DNA of 64,000 nucleotides from Sva-07 sp963828415. Lineage in GTDB: Bacteria > Actinomycetota > Acidimicrobiia > Acidimicrobiales > Ilumatobacteraceae. Shown here piece by piece: positions 37,612 through 45,764 of the stretch (its first letter is position 1; the number at the start of each line of letters is the position of its first letter). The position numbers and the translations under genes are program-made. The stretch lies in the NCBI GenBank assembly GCA_963828415.1, contig CAWHEI010000012.1:372001-436000 (forward strand), given 5' to 3'. The notes beneath the pieces were generated by a model that saw nothing but the letters and a program-made list of their open reading frames with translations, was not told where the DNA came from and made no database searches.

Positions 37612-38721
37612 TTACGGCACCCAGGATCTGGCGATCATCAGTTGGGCGAAACCGGCCAGCACACAGCCGGACACGACGAGGTAGCCGATCACCCACTTTC
37701 GCCCGCGTGCTGCGAGGACATCGGCAACCGCCAGCTGCATCGGAAACGCCAGCACGGCGTAGCGAGCAAGGCCCACCACTCCGAGCAACATCGGCGGCGC
37801 AACGACGACGAACGTCAGCACCGCCCACGATGCCGGTTGGAATCGCGCGCGAGTCACATAGGCCGCGGCGGCGATCGCGAAGACGACCACGTGCGTGAGC
37901 GCTACGCCCGATGCGAGCGGATCGGTCAGAAAGTCGAGCACCGAGAGCTCGACCCACGCGTCCTTCGCGGACCAGAAAACGAGCGGGTCGCCGACGTGAG
38001 CCTCGAGGTACGCCAGCCAGCCGATCACGACGAGCGCAGATGGCACCGACACCGAGAGCGCCGCTCGCCACCCTGCACGGGCAACGAGCACGCCCACCAG
38101 CAACGCTGCGACGATGAGCACCCCGTTCGGACGACTGGCGGTCGCCACGACGGCGATCGTGCCGGCTAGCAACCATCGTCGGGAATCGGCAGCAACGAGG
38201 GCCCACGCGGCGCCCGCGAGGAACAGCGAGTCCGAATAGGCGAGCACCATGCTGAGCGCGCCCGGTGCCAGGGCGAACACCCACACCGACCATTGCGCAG
38301 CATTCGGCGCTAGATGCGTGGTGGCCAGCCGATACACACCAGCGCAGGCGATCAACGCGGCGATCCATGAAACGCCGATGAGCGCGATGAGATCAGACGA
38401 CCCGAGACGCATCAGCGCGCCAGAGAGTCCAGGGAACAGCGGGAAGAACGGGTATTCGCTCCAGAGCCCGCGCACATACGGCGTGTCGTAACCGTCGAGC
38501 GCGATCAGACGGAACCATTGGCCGTCCATCGTCAGCAGCGCACGAGCATAGAACCGGTCGCCGCGGTAGCCGAGGCCCACCGCGGGAACCACGAGGAGGC
38601 GCGCCACGATCCACGGCAACACGACGTGACGGAACGGGAGCGTCGCTCGGAGCCGAGCGGTGGTCGACGCACGCTCGATGTTCGCTTCGACACCCGGCGC
38701 TAGCGTCACGAACTCGAACAC
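37612..38721 (-). CDS. PIG-V-like membrane mannosyltransferase
   Basis: 369 residues; GTG at 38721, or another GTG at 38709 (VTLAPGVEANIERASTTARL). The first hydrophobic helix is RHVVLPWIVARLLVVPAVGL. The outer loop has YARALLTMDGQWFRLIALDG, a PIG-V-like (W/M)DxxWxxxIAxDGY signature with the catalytic Asp kept. Then SEYPFFPLFPGL and about eight more helices follow. It resembles the 23286-24449 protein in topology and is probably another polyprenyl-sugar-dependent mannosyltransferase acting outside the membrane. It lies 41 bp upstream of the epimerase and is divergent from a methyltransferase gene that has its own strong Shine-Dalgarno sequence. Confidence 0.8.
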   Translation of the reverse strand: MFEFVTLAPGVEANIERASTTARLRATLPFRHVVLPWIVARLLVVPAVGLGYRGDRFYARALLTMDGQWFRLIALDGYDTPYVRGLWSEYPFFPLFPGLSGALMRLGSSDLIALIGVSWIAALIACAGVYRLATTHLAPNAAQWSVWVFALAPGALSMVLAYSDSLFLAGAAWALVAADSRRWLLAGTIAVVATASRPNGVLIVAALLVGVLVARAGWRAALSVSVPSALVVIGWLAYLEAHVGDPLVFWSAKDAWVELSVLDFLTDPLASGVALTHVVVFAIAAAAYVTRARFQPASWAVLTFVVVAPPMLLGVVGLARYAVLAFPMQLAVADVLAARGRKWVIGYLVVSGCVLAGFAQLMIARSWVP

Positions 38722-38738
38722 TAGGAGGTACGAGACCC

Positions 38739-39464
38739 GTGGAGATGGCGGAGTATCGGCGGATGGCCGAGACCGAGGAGACGCACTGGTGGTATGCCGC
38801 CACGCGGGCGCTCCTTCGTGACCTCCTGGAGCCGAACCTCCAGTCCGACGGAACCTTCCTCGACGTCGGCGCAGGTACGGGCGCCACCGGCGCGTGGCTC
38901 GCGGATCTCGGCACGCTCACGGCCGTCGATTTCGAGTACGAGGCCTTGGCGATGGCCCGAGAACGGCATCCGATGCAACTCCCCGTCGCCGCCGACGCCG
39001 GCTGCCTGCCGGTCGCTGAGGCCAGCGTCGACGCAGTGCTCTGCGTGACCGTGCTCTGTCACCAGTCAATCCAATCGCCGACAGACGTCGTACGGGAGTT
39101 CGCTCGGGTGGTGCGCCCGGGCGGCATCGTGTGTCTCTGGGAACCGGGGGTCCGACGGCTCCGGCGAGCTCACGACCGCGTCACGCACACCGGGCGCCGG
39201 TTCTCCCGGAACGACCTCGCCGAGTGCGCGACCGACGCGGGTCTCGACGTGATCCGGTCAACAGGCGCACATGCGTACCTGGTGGCTCCGGCGATGGTGA
39301 AGGCATCGCTCGAGCGTGGCGAGGTGGCCAGCGATCTCGACCAGCACCCCGGCGGGCTCGGTGGCATCCTCCCGACGATGGCACGAGCCGAACGGGCGCT
39401 GCTCCGCCGGACCGATCTCCCGTTCGGACTGTCGGTGATCACCGTCGCCCGGCGTCCTCGATGA
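38739..39464 (+). CDS. SAM-dependent methyltransferase
   Basis: 241 residues from a GTG at 38739 preceded by AGGAGGT at 38723-38729, one of the clearest ribosome sites in the window. Class I fold: TFLDVGAGTGATGAWLAD (motif I), LTAVDFEYEALAMARERH, VDAVLCVTVLCHQSIQSP and FARVVRPGGIVCLWEPG. The N-terminal AETEETHWWYAATRALLRDL is the HWWY motif common in methyltransferases next to polyprenyl-phosphate glycosyltransferases. It begins a plus-strand run with a GT2 gene (39520) and a membrane glycosyltransferase gene (40311). Confidence 0.85.
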   Translation: MEMAEYRRMAETEETHWWYAATRALLRDLLEPNLQSDGTFLDVGAGTGATGAWLADLGTLTAVDFEYEALAMARERHPMQLPVAADAGCLPVAEASVDAVLCVTVLCHQSIQSPTDVVREFARVVRPGGIVCLWEPGVRRLRRAHDRVTHTGRRFSRNDLAECATDAGLDVIRSTGAHAYLVAPAMVKASLERGEVASDLDQHPGGLGGILPTMARAERALLRRTDLPFGLSVITVARRPR

Positions 39465-39519
39465 GACGACCACCCGGATCTTCCGGTCGAGCACACATCA
39501 GTCGGTAGTCTCGCGAACC

Positions 39520-40284
39520 GTGGCGACCGATCGATCGAACCAAACCGACGTGCTCTCGGTGGTCATCCCGTGCTTCAACGAGGAGAAGACCGTCAAGGAG
39601 ATCCTCGACCGCGTCCTCGACTCGCCATTGGTCGGCGAGGTCATTGCGATCGACGATGCGTCGACCGATCGGACCCTGGAGATCCTCACCGGCTACTCGG
39701 ATCCGCGTCTGCTCGTGCTCAGCCAGCCGGTCAACTGCGGCAAGGGCGCAGCACTGCGTCGGGGGTTCGCCGAGGCGACCAAGCCATACGTCATCGTGCA
39801 GGACGCCGACCTCGAATACGACCCGAGCGAGTACCCCCGCGTGCTCGCTCCACTGCTGTCCGACGAAGCCGATGTGGTGTACGGGTCGCGGTTCAGCGGC
39901 GGTGACGCCCGGCGGATTCTCTACTTCTGGCACACGCTCGGCAATCGGGCGCTCACGTTGGCCTCGAACATGGCGACCAACCTCAATCTGAGCGACATGG
40001 AGACCTGCTACAAGGCGTTCCGCCGCGAGATCATCCAACAGATCACGATCGAGGAGGACCGCTTCGGCTTCGAACCCGAGGTGACCGCCAAGATCGCTGC
40101 GATGCGCTGCCGGGTCTACGAGGTGGGCATCAGCTACTACGGCCGCACCTACGACGACGGCAAGAAGATCGGCTGGCGAGACGGCGTGCGAGCCGTGTTC
40201 TGCATCGTTGCGTACTCGCCGCCCGGCGTGCGCTTCGGGGTCCGGCGAGCGAGCCCCCTGATCGCTCGCCTCACCGGGTTCTGA
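39520..40284 (+). CDS. GT2 glycosyltransferase, polyprenyl-phosphate sugar type
   Basis: 254 residues from a GTG at 39520. Motifs: LSVVIPCFNEEKTVKEIL, VIAIDDASTDRTLEILTG, NCGKGAALRRGFAEATKPYV, QDADLEYDPSEYPRVLAPL (DAD site), YGSRFSGGDARRI, and METCYKAFRREIIQQITIEE. This is the DPM1-like subfamily that makes polyprenyl-phosphate hexose. It ends GWRDGVRAVFCIVAYSPPGV, a short hydrophobic tail rather than full membrane helices. It probably supplies donor sugar for the PIG-V-like and ArnT-like membrane enzymes on both sides. Confidence 0.87.
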   Translation: MATDRSNQTDVLSVVIPCFNEEKTVKEILDRVLDSPLVGEVIAIDDASTDRTLEILTGYSDPRLLVLSQPVNCGKGAALRRGFAEATKPYVIVQDADLEYDPSEYPRVLAPLLSDEADVVYGSRFSGGDARRILYFWHTLGNRALTLASNMATNLNLSDMETCYKAFRREIIQQITIEEDRFGFEPEVTAKIAAMRCRVYEVGISYYGRTYDDGKKIGWRDGVRAVFCIVAYSPPGVRFGVRRASPLIARLTGF

Positions 40285-40310
40285 CCGGCACCGACCCTCG
40301 AGCTGCGCAC

Positions 40311-41837
40311 ATGAGCCGCTGGATGACGCACCGGGCGGCGATCGTCGTGGGCGCCCTCAGCGGAATCATCGCACTCATCGTCGTCGCGCTGCTCGTCGAG
40401 CCGGCGGCACGACTCGACTTCTACTTCGACGAGATGTGGCGCGTCGAACAGGTCCGCAGCAGTACGCCGATCTCCGCATACCTGGACGGACCGGCGCCGA
40501 TCCCGCCGGGATGGGTGCTCGCGCTGTGGTCGGTGTTCGAAGTGGTCCCGCCACGTCGCCCGCTGCTTCGAGCCGGCGCCGCCATCTTCGCGGTTCCCGC
40601 GGCGATCGCGCTGGCACTCACGTTGCGCACGATGCTTCGTCGTCTCCTCGACGACCTGTCCGCTTCCATCGTCGCTGTTGGGGCGACGGTGATGGCGCTC
40701 ACCACCACGGCCATCGCGGTTCACGCCGTCTACTTCAACAACTACCTCGCGGACTTGGCGGTGGCCGCAGCGATGCTGTTGCTGTTGGTGCGCATCGACC
40801 TCGAACGAGCCGGTGACACCACGACCTGGGTCGCCGTCGTCGTGCTGGCCATCGTTGCGCCGTGGTTCGCTCAGAGCGCGCTGTTCCTCGTGCCTGTCGC
40901 CGCGCTCATCATCGCCCGCCGGCGAGCCCTTCGCCCCCGTCTCGCGATGGCCAGTGGTGCCGGCCTGATCGTGTCGTCGGCACTCGTCGGAGTCGGGTTC
41001 CTGCTCCCGGTTGCCCGCAACGGGACGATCGAGGACTACTGGTTCTCCGAGACGCACCGAGTCGGGCTGAGCACGCTCGCACGACGGTACGGCTCGTCGT
41101 TCGTGGATGGCGCCTATCCGGGCTGGATCGGTGGCCGTCCACTGTTCACCATCGCGGCGCTGGCCACCACCGCAGCGGGGTTGGTCATCCTGCAGAGGTG
41201 CTGGAGATGGTGGATCCCGCTCGCTGCGAGCGCCCAGGTCGTCGCCATCGTCGCGTCGGTGGTCGTCGGCTGGCCCGCCACGTTCGTCCGAGTCAACACC
41301 GGATTCCAGCTGATGTTCTACGTTGCAGCGCCGGTCGCATTGGTCACCATGGCGATCGTTGCGCTGCGACATCTCTCGACGCGCACCCGCGTCGCCGTCG
41401 CAACGGCCCTCGCCGTCGGTCTCGTCGCAGGTGCAGCCATCGCCTGGTGGCCGTACGAGGTACGGCGCAACTCGACATCGACCGGGGTCTTCGCACGTGG
41501 CCTCAGCGACGACCTGCAACTCGTCGCGGACCAGGCCTCCGCTGGCGACGTCGTCGTCGCCTACCACCTCAGCGGACCGTACGTGCGGGACCGGCTCCTG
41601 AACGCCGACGACGTCGCTCGAGATGTTCAGGTCGTCGACGAAGTACGCGACCCGCGAGTGCTCGACGTACTCACGACCGTCGTGGCGACCGAAACGGACA
41701 CCGTCTGGTGCGTCATCCCGTACGAAGCCGGACCTGAGGCCAGCATGCAGGCGTGCGACCTCGATGACAGTTGGGTCGAAACGCTGTCCGTGTCGCTCAC
41801 ACGGGCGGGAATCGTGCGGCTCGACCGACGGAGTTGA
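40311..41837 (+). CDS. GT-C/GT39-like membrane glycosyltransferase
   Basis: 508 residues from the ATG at 40311. After an N-terminal helix (AIVVGALSGIIALIVVALLV) the first outer loop carries ARLDFYFDEMWRVEQVRSS, with the Asp-Glu pair of GT39/ArnT-like enzymes. Eight to ten more helices follow (for example TVMALTTTAIAVHAVYFNNY and LVTMAIVALRHLSTRT). The last about 100 residues form a soluble outer domain (GDVVVAYHLSGPYVRDRLL). The preceding GT2 gene makes a likely lipid-sugar donor. The acceptor is unknown. The gene is intact and no signal peptide is needed. Confidence 0.75.
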   Translation: MSRWMTHRAAIVVGALSGIIALIVVALLVEPAARLDFYFDEMWRVEQVRSSTPISAYLDGPAPIPPGWVLALWSVFEVVPPRRPLLRAGAAIFAVPAAIALALTLRTMLRRLLDDLSASIVAVGATVMALTTTAIAVHAVYFNNYLADLAVAAAMLLLLVRIDLERAGDTTTWVAVVVLAIVAPWFAQSALFLVPVAALIIARRRALRPRLAMASGAGLIVSSALVGVGFLLPVARNGTIEDYWFSETHRVGLSTLARRYGSSFVDGAYPGWIGGRPLFTIAALATTAAGLVILQRCWRWWIPLAASAQVVAIVASVVVGWPATFVRVNTGFQLMFYVAAPVALVTMAIVALRHLSTRTRVAVATALAVGLVAGAAIAWWPYEVRRNSTSTGVFARGLSDDLQLVADQASAGDVVVAYHLSGPYVRDRLLNADDVARDVQVVDEVRDPRVLDVLTTVVATETDTVWCVIPYEAGPEASMQACDLDDSWVETLSVSLTRAGIVRLDRRS

Positions 41838-41855
41838 CGGTCACCCTTGGCAGGG

Positions 41856-42593
41856 TCAGACCGGCTTACGGGCGACCAGGAACACCGACACCCCGAACGG
41901 CACGCGAATACGGCTCTCGATCCAGCGCACGACGGGCACGATCCACTTGTCGAAGATCTTCACCGTGATCGGCGATGTCGGCTCCTGGCGCAGCAGTCGG
42001 CACATGATCAGCCAGCTGAACCAACCCGGCAGATTGACGTGGCGCCCCTCGACGACCTCGAACCCAGCGCGCCGCACATCGGCTTCGAGTTGCCGCTTGC
42101 GATAGCGGCGGACGTGGCCGAGCTTGGCGTCGAACTCGCTGTAGAGGAACTCGTACGAGGGCACCCAGATGCACAGCTGGCCGCCCGGCTCGAGTCGGTC
42201 GAGGATGTCACGCAGCACGCCCTGGTCGTCGTCGATGTGTTCGAGCACGTTGATCATCACCGCCGAGCCGAACGACGGCTCGAGCGGCAGGTCTCCGACC
42301 AATCCGGCCACTGTCGTGATGCGTGCATCATCGGCGTAGCGCTCGACGAGCAGGTTGGCCGCGTACGGACCGGGTTCGACGGCGGTGACGTCGCCGAACG
42401 ACGCGTAGCACTCGGTGAAGGTGCCGTGCCCGGCGCCGACTTCGAGGACCGGACCGGCAAGGTGTGGTGCGCACAGGTCGACGATCCAGTTCCGGTAGTT
42501 GAGCGCGTCGTCGAGCGAGTCGAGCGACGACGCCAACGTGGCGTCGACTTCAGCGACGTCGAACGAACGCGGTGACGGATCGGGGGCAGACAC
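41856..42593 (-). CDS. SAM-dependent methyltransferase
   Basis: 245 residues from the ATG at 42593. Class I fold with AGPVLEVGAGHGTFTECYAS (motif I), VTAVEPGPYAANLLVERYAD, FGSAVMINVLEHIDDDQGVL and ILDRLEPGGQLCIWVPSYEF. A C-terminal amphipathic region (WFSWLIMCRLLRQEPTSP) suggests peripheral membrane contact. This subfamily is frequent beside DPM1-type GT2 genes. It is convergent with the membrane glycosyltransferase (18 bp between stops) and divergent from the MBL hydrolase. Confidence 0.83.
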   Translation of the reverse strand: MSAPDPSPRSFDVAEVDATLASSLDSLDDALNYRNWIVDLCAPHLAGPVLEVGAGHGTFTECYASFGDVTAVEPGPYAANLLVERYADDARITTVAGLVGDLPLEPSFGSAVMINVLEHIDDDQGVLRDILDRLEPGGQLCIWVPSYEFLYSEFDAKLGHVRRYRKRQLEADVRRAGFEVVEGRHVNLPGWFSWLIMCRLLRQEPTSPITVKIFDKWIVPVVRWIESRIRVPFGVSVFLVARKPV

Positions 42594-42686
42594 GCCCGGC
42601 AGGCTAACGAGCCGTCAGGGCCGACGGTCAGGCAGTCGCCACCATGAGCGATCGGATCGCGTGGGCGGCCATGCCAGACTGGGTCG

Positions 42687-43310
42687 ATGGCTGCTCCCGA
42701 CACGCTGCACTGGTCGAACGCTGACGTCGAGGTCCACAAGGTGGTGGTCGGGCCGTACGAGAACAACGTGTTCGTCGTTCGCTGCCTCGCGACGGGCGAG
42801 GCGGTGCTGCTCGATGCCGCCAACGAACACGAACAGCTCCTCGAACTGTGCCAGCGCCTCGGCGTCAGGCGCGTGCTCGAGACCCACGGTCACTGGGACC
42901 ACATCCAGGCCGTCCCCGCCATGCGCGAGGCCGGCTACGAGGTCGCCGTCACGTCGCTCGACGCTCCCATGCTCAGCGAGGTCGGCTACGACGTCTTCAT
43001 CGACGACGCCGAGGTGATCGAGGTCGGCCGGCTCCGGCTGCACGCGATCCACAATCCCGGCCACACCCCAGGTTCGATCTCATTCGCCCTGGCCGACACG
43101 CCGCTGCTCTTCACGGGTGACACGCTGTTCCCGGGCGGCCCGGGCAACACGTCGTTCGAGAACGCCGACTTCGACACGATCATCACCTCGATCACCTCGA
43201 AGCTCTTCACGTTCCCCGACGACACGATCGTGCTGCCCGGCCACGGCCTCGACACCACGATCGGCACCGAGCGCCCGCACCTCGAAGAGTGGATCGAACG
43301 AGGCTGGTGA
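42687..43310 (+). CDS. Metallo-beta-lactamase-fold hydrolase (glyoxalase II-like)
   Basis: 207 residues from the ATG at 42687. Zinc ligands: VLETHGHWDHIQAV (HxHxDH), HNPGHTPGSISFAL, LLFTGDTLFPGGPGN and IVLPGHGLDTTIG. The length and GNTSFENADFDTI suit the glyoxalase II/persulfide dioxygenase-like branch seen widely in actinobacteria, some members of which act on mycothiol thioesters. Substrate cannot be set. Cytosolic. The gene ends 12 bp before a 53-bp inverted repeat that probably terminates it and the convergent xylose transporter operon. Confidence 0.87.
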   Translation: MAAPDTLHWSNADVEVHKVVVGPYENNVFVVRCLATGEAVLLDAANEHEQLLELCQRLGVRRVLETHGHWDHIQAVPAMREAGYEVAVTSLDAPMLSEVGYDVFIDDAEVIEVGRLRLHAIHNPGHTPGSISFALADTPLLFTGDTLFPGGPGNTSFENADFDTIITSITSKLFTFPDDTIVLPGHGLDTTIGTERPHLEEWIERGW

Positions 43311-43321
43311 CGGTCACACCC

Positions 43322-43374
43322 CCGTTCTCGTGAACAAGGACGCGCACAGGGCGAGGAGTTGTTCACGAGAACGG
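43322..43374. terminator. Bidirectional inverted-repeat terminator, TTCTCGTGAACAA family
   Basis: Perfect 16-bp arms (43322-43337 and 43359-43374; left arm CCGTTCTCGTGAACAA) surround a 21-bp loop. It lies between the convergent stops of the MBL hydrolase (43310) and xylG (43382), the right place for a shared terminator. The same 13-bp core occurs in an inverted repeat at 53414-53460 after xylA, so it is a recurring element and not a chance hairpin. Confidence 0.75.
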
Positions 43375-43381
43375 CAGCAGG

Positions 43382-44206
43382 TCAGTCGCCGTTGTGGAGG
43401 CCCTTCACGTCGTCCTGGGTGACCTCGCCGGGATGCTTGCCCATGATGATCATGGCGAGTACCTCGTCCTTGGTCACGTCGGCCTTGTTGACCGTGCCGA
43501 CGAGCTTGCCCTGCAGCATCACGCTGATCCGATCGGCGAGGTCGAACACGTCGTGGATGTCGTGGCTGATCAGGAAGATTCCGATGCCCTCCGACTTGAG
43601 CTGCATGACGAGGTCGCGCACTTCCGCGGTCTCCGCCGGCCCGAGCGCCGCCGTGGGCTCGTCCATGATCAGGATCTTCGCGTTGAAGTGCACCGCCCGA
43701 GCGATCGCCACCGACTGGCGCTGACCACCGGAGAGCGACTTCACGGCGGTGCGGAGGTTCTTGAACCGCGGGTTGAGCCTGGCCATCAGCTGCTGCGTCG
43801 CGGACAACATCGCCGAATCGTCGAGCGAACCGAAACGCGTCCGCAGCTCGCGTCCGAGGAACACGTTGCCCGCCGCGTCGAGATTGTCGGCCAACGCGAG
43901 CTTCTGGTAGATCGCCTCGACCCCGAGCGCCCGTGCATCGCGAGAGTTCTTGATGGTGACCGGCTGACCGCTGATGTAGATCTGGCCGGCATCGGCGGGG
44001 TGAGCGCCGGCCAGGGTGTGGATCAGCGTCGACTTTCCGGCGCCGTTGCCGCCGACGAGGGCCACCACTTCGCCGGGATACAGGTCGATCGTGACACCGT
44101 CGACGGCGTGGACCCCGCCGAACGACACGCGGATGTCACGCAGCTCGACGAGCGGCACACCCTCGTGCGGAGGTGCCGGGTTGGTGGTGATGGTCGTGTC
44201 GGTCAT
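43382..44206 (-). CDS. xylG: Xylose-type ABC transporter ATP-binding protein, single ATPase domain
   Basis: 274 residues from the ATG at 44206. Walker A is VGGNGAGKSTLIHTLAG, the Q-loop region YQKLALADNL, the signature motif SLSGGQRQSVAIARA and Walker B ILIMDEPTAALG, then the H-loop FLISHDIHDV. Typical XylG/RbsA ATPases are tandem proteins of about 500 residues; this one has a single domain, so it must work as a homodimer, as in the FrcA-like and short sugar ABC systems. It ends 8 bp from a bidirectional terminator. Named xylG from the neighbouring XylFH, ROK and XylA genes; ribose or another pentose is possible. Confidence 0.85.
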   Translation of the reverse strand: MTDTTITTNPAPPHEGVPLVELRDIRVSFGGVHAVDGVTIDLYPGEVVALVGGNGAGKSTLIHTLAGAHPADAGQIYISGQPVTIKNSRDARALGVEAIYQKLALADNLDAAGNVFLGRELRTRFGSLDDSAMLSATQQLMARLNPRFKNLRTAVKSLSGGQRQSVAIARAVHFNAKILIMDEPTAALGPAETAEVRDLVMQLKSEGIGIFLISHDIHDVFDLADRISVMLQGKLVGTVNKADVTKDEVLAMIIMGKHPGEVTQDDVKGLHNGD

Positions 44207-44234
44207 GTCGATACCTTTCCGCTCAGTCGCCTGC

Positions 44235-45638
44235 TCATGCCCGTCCGGTCTGGATGACCACTGCTGCGATGACGAGTCCGGTCGCCAGCGCGGCGAGAGC
44301 GACTCGCTTGCGTCCGAGCCGCAACGTGGAGTCGATGGCCACTGCGGTCACCAGAACCACACCCACGACGATGTCCTGCGACGGGGAATCGATGTTGAGC
44401 AACACCATGCCGGAACGCAGCGACTGCATGATGACCGCGCCGAGCACCGCACCGGCGATGGTGCCGATGCCGCCGGCGAACGATGTACCACCGATGACGG
44501 CGGCGGCGATGACGTCGAGTTCGTTCTGCACGCCGAGGTTGGTCACCGCAGCGTTGAGGCGAGCGGTCTGGATCGCTGCACTCACCCCGACGAGCACACC
44601 CATCAGGACGAACGTGAGCATCACCGTTCGACGGGTGTTGATGCCACCCAATTCAGCGGCCTCGGGGTTGCCGCCGTAGGCGTACACGTAGCGGCCGAAA
44701 CGACGTTGACGCGCCAGGTAGCTCATCACGAGCGTTGCGATGATGAGGATCACGACCGGATACGCGATCCCGGTCGGATCACCGGTGATCGGCGAGATGT
44801 AGTTGTTGGCGATGCGTCCGACACCGGCCAGCACGACAGCGCATCCGACGACCCCGAAGGCGACGTCCATCCACAACGGGCGCACCCGGAGGTCGTATCG
44901 CTGGCGTCGACGTCGTGCGAGCCAGAGTGCGAGCACGATCAAGACGCAGCCGAGCGCTCCGAAGACCCAGCTCTTCCACTCCCCGAGCGACCCGTCGGGA
45001 CCGCCACCGAACAGGCGGAAGGTCTTGTTGAGCGGCGCGAGTGTCTGGCCCTGTTTGTCGCCGGTGCGGAAGATCATGCCGCGCCAGACCAGGAAGCCAC
45101 CGAGCGTGACGATGAATGCCGGCACGCCGCCGTAGGCGATGATGAAGCCTTGGACGGCGCCGACCAGGGCACCGAGCCCGATACCGAACGCGAGCGCGAT
45201 CACCCAGATCCATGAGCTGTCGCCGATGCTCCCGAGGTCGATCTTGACGTTGAAGAAGGCGATGACACCGTCGGTTTGGATGAGCGCCATCGAGTAGCCG
45301 AGGAAGCCGAGCAACGATCCCACCGACAGGTCGATGTTCCGCGACACGATGATCAGCACCATGCCGGTCGCCATGATCGCGATCGAGGTGCTCTGCACCG
45401 ACAGGTTCCACAGGTTGCGCGAGGTGAGGAACGCGCCACCCGACAAGATGTTGAACGCGAACCAGATGACGACAATTGCGGTGATCATCCCGAACAGCCG
45501 AGTGTCGACCTCGGCGAGACTCGCTCGCCACGACGACGCCGGCGGCGGTGCCGGTGTCGCTTCCGACGCACCTTCCTCGGCCGCGGCCGGAGGCGTCACG
45601 GAGGGCGGCGGCCCGCCGATGCTCGCGTCATCACTCAT
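44235..45638 (-). CDS. xylH: Xylose-type ABC transporter permease
   Basis: 467 residues from the ATG at 45638. A Pro/Ala-rich cytoplasmic N-tail of about 45 residues is followed by some 12 hydrophobic segments in the BPD_transp_2 (RbsC/XylH) pattern. Family marks are MVLIIVSRNIDLSVGSLLGF, VGAVQGFIIAYGGVPAFIVT, FGRYVYAYGGNPEAAELGGI, and FAGGIGTIAGAVLGAVIMQS. It lies 28 bp upstream of xylG. A strong hairpin separates it from the binding-protein gene upstream. The insert between helices, FRLFGGGPDGSLGE, is like that of E. coli XylH, and the length, greater than RbsC, also fits XylH. Confidence 0.88.
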   Translation of the reverse strand: MSDDASIGGPPPSVTPPAAAEEGASEATPAPPPASSWRASLAEVDTRLFGMITAIVVIWFAFNILSGGAFLTSRNLWNLSVQSTSIAIMATGMVLIIVSRNIDLSVGSLLGFLGYSMALIQTDGVIAFFNVKIDLGSIGDSSWIWVIALAFGIGLGALVGAVQGFIIAYGGVPAFIVTLGGFLVWRGMIFRTGDKQGQTLAPLNKTFRLFGGGPDGSLGEWKSWVFGALGCVLIVLALWLARRRRQRYDLRVRPLWMDVAFGVVGCAVVLAGVGRIANNYISPITGDPTGIAYPVVILIIATLVMSYLARQRRFGRYVYAYGGNPEAAELGGINTRRTVMLTFVLMGVLVGVSAAIQTARLNAAVTNLGVQNELDVIAAAVIGGTSFAGGIGTIAGAVLGAVIMQSLRSGMVLLNIDSPSQDIVVGVVLVTAVAIDSTLRLGRKRVALAALATGLVIAAVVIQTGRA

Positions 45639-45677
45639 GTGTCATCCCCCTCGTCATTCGATCTCTGTTGTACACCA

Positions 45678-45718
45678 AACGTGCCCCCCGCCCATGGATC
45701 ACGGACGGGGGGCACGTT
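45678..45718 (-). promoter_or_regulatory. Intercistronic hairpin between xylF and xylH
   Basis: Perfect 13-bp arms (45678-45690, AACGTGCCCCCCG; 45706-45718, its complement) around a 15-bp loop, in the 126-bp gap between the xylF stop and the xylH start. In sugar ABC operons such hairpins partly stop transcription or protect the upstream mRNA, so binding protein is made in excess over the membrane parts. That role is inferred from position. Confidence 0.7.
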
Positions 45719-45764
45719 CTTGTTCACTGTTCAGTTGTTCACTTCGGTGTCACTCCACCGAGGT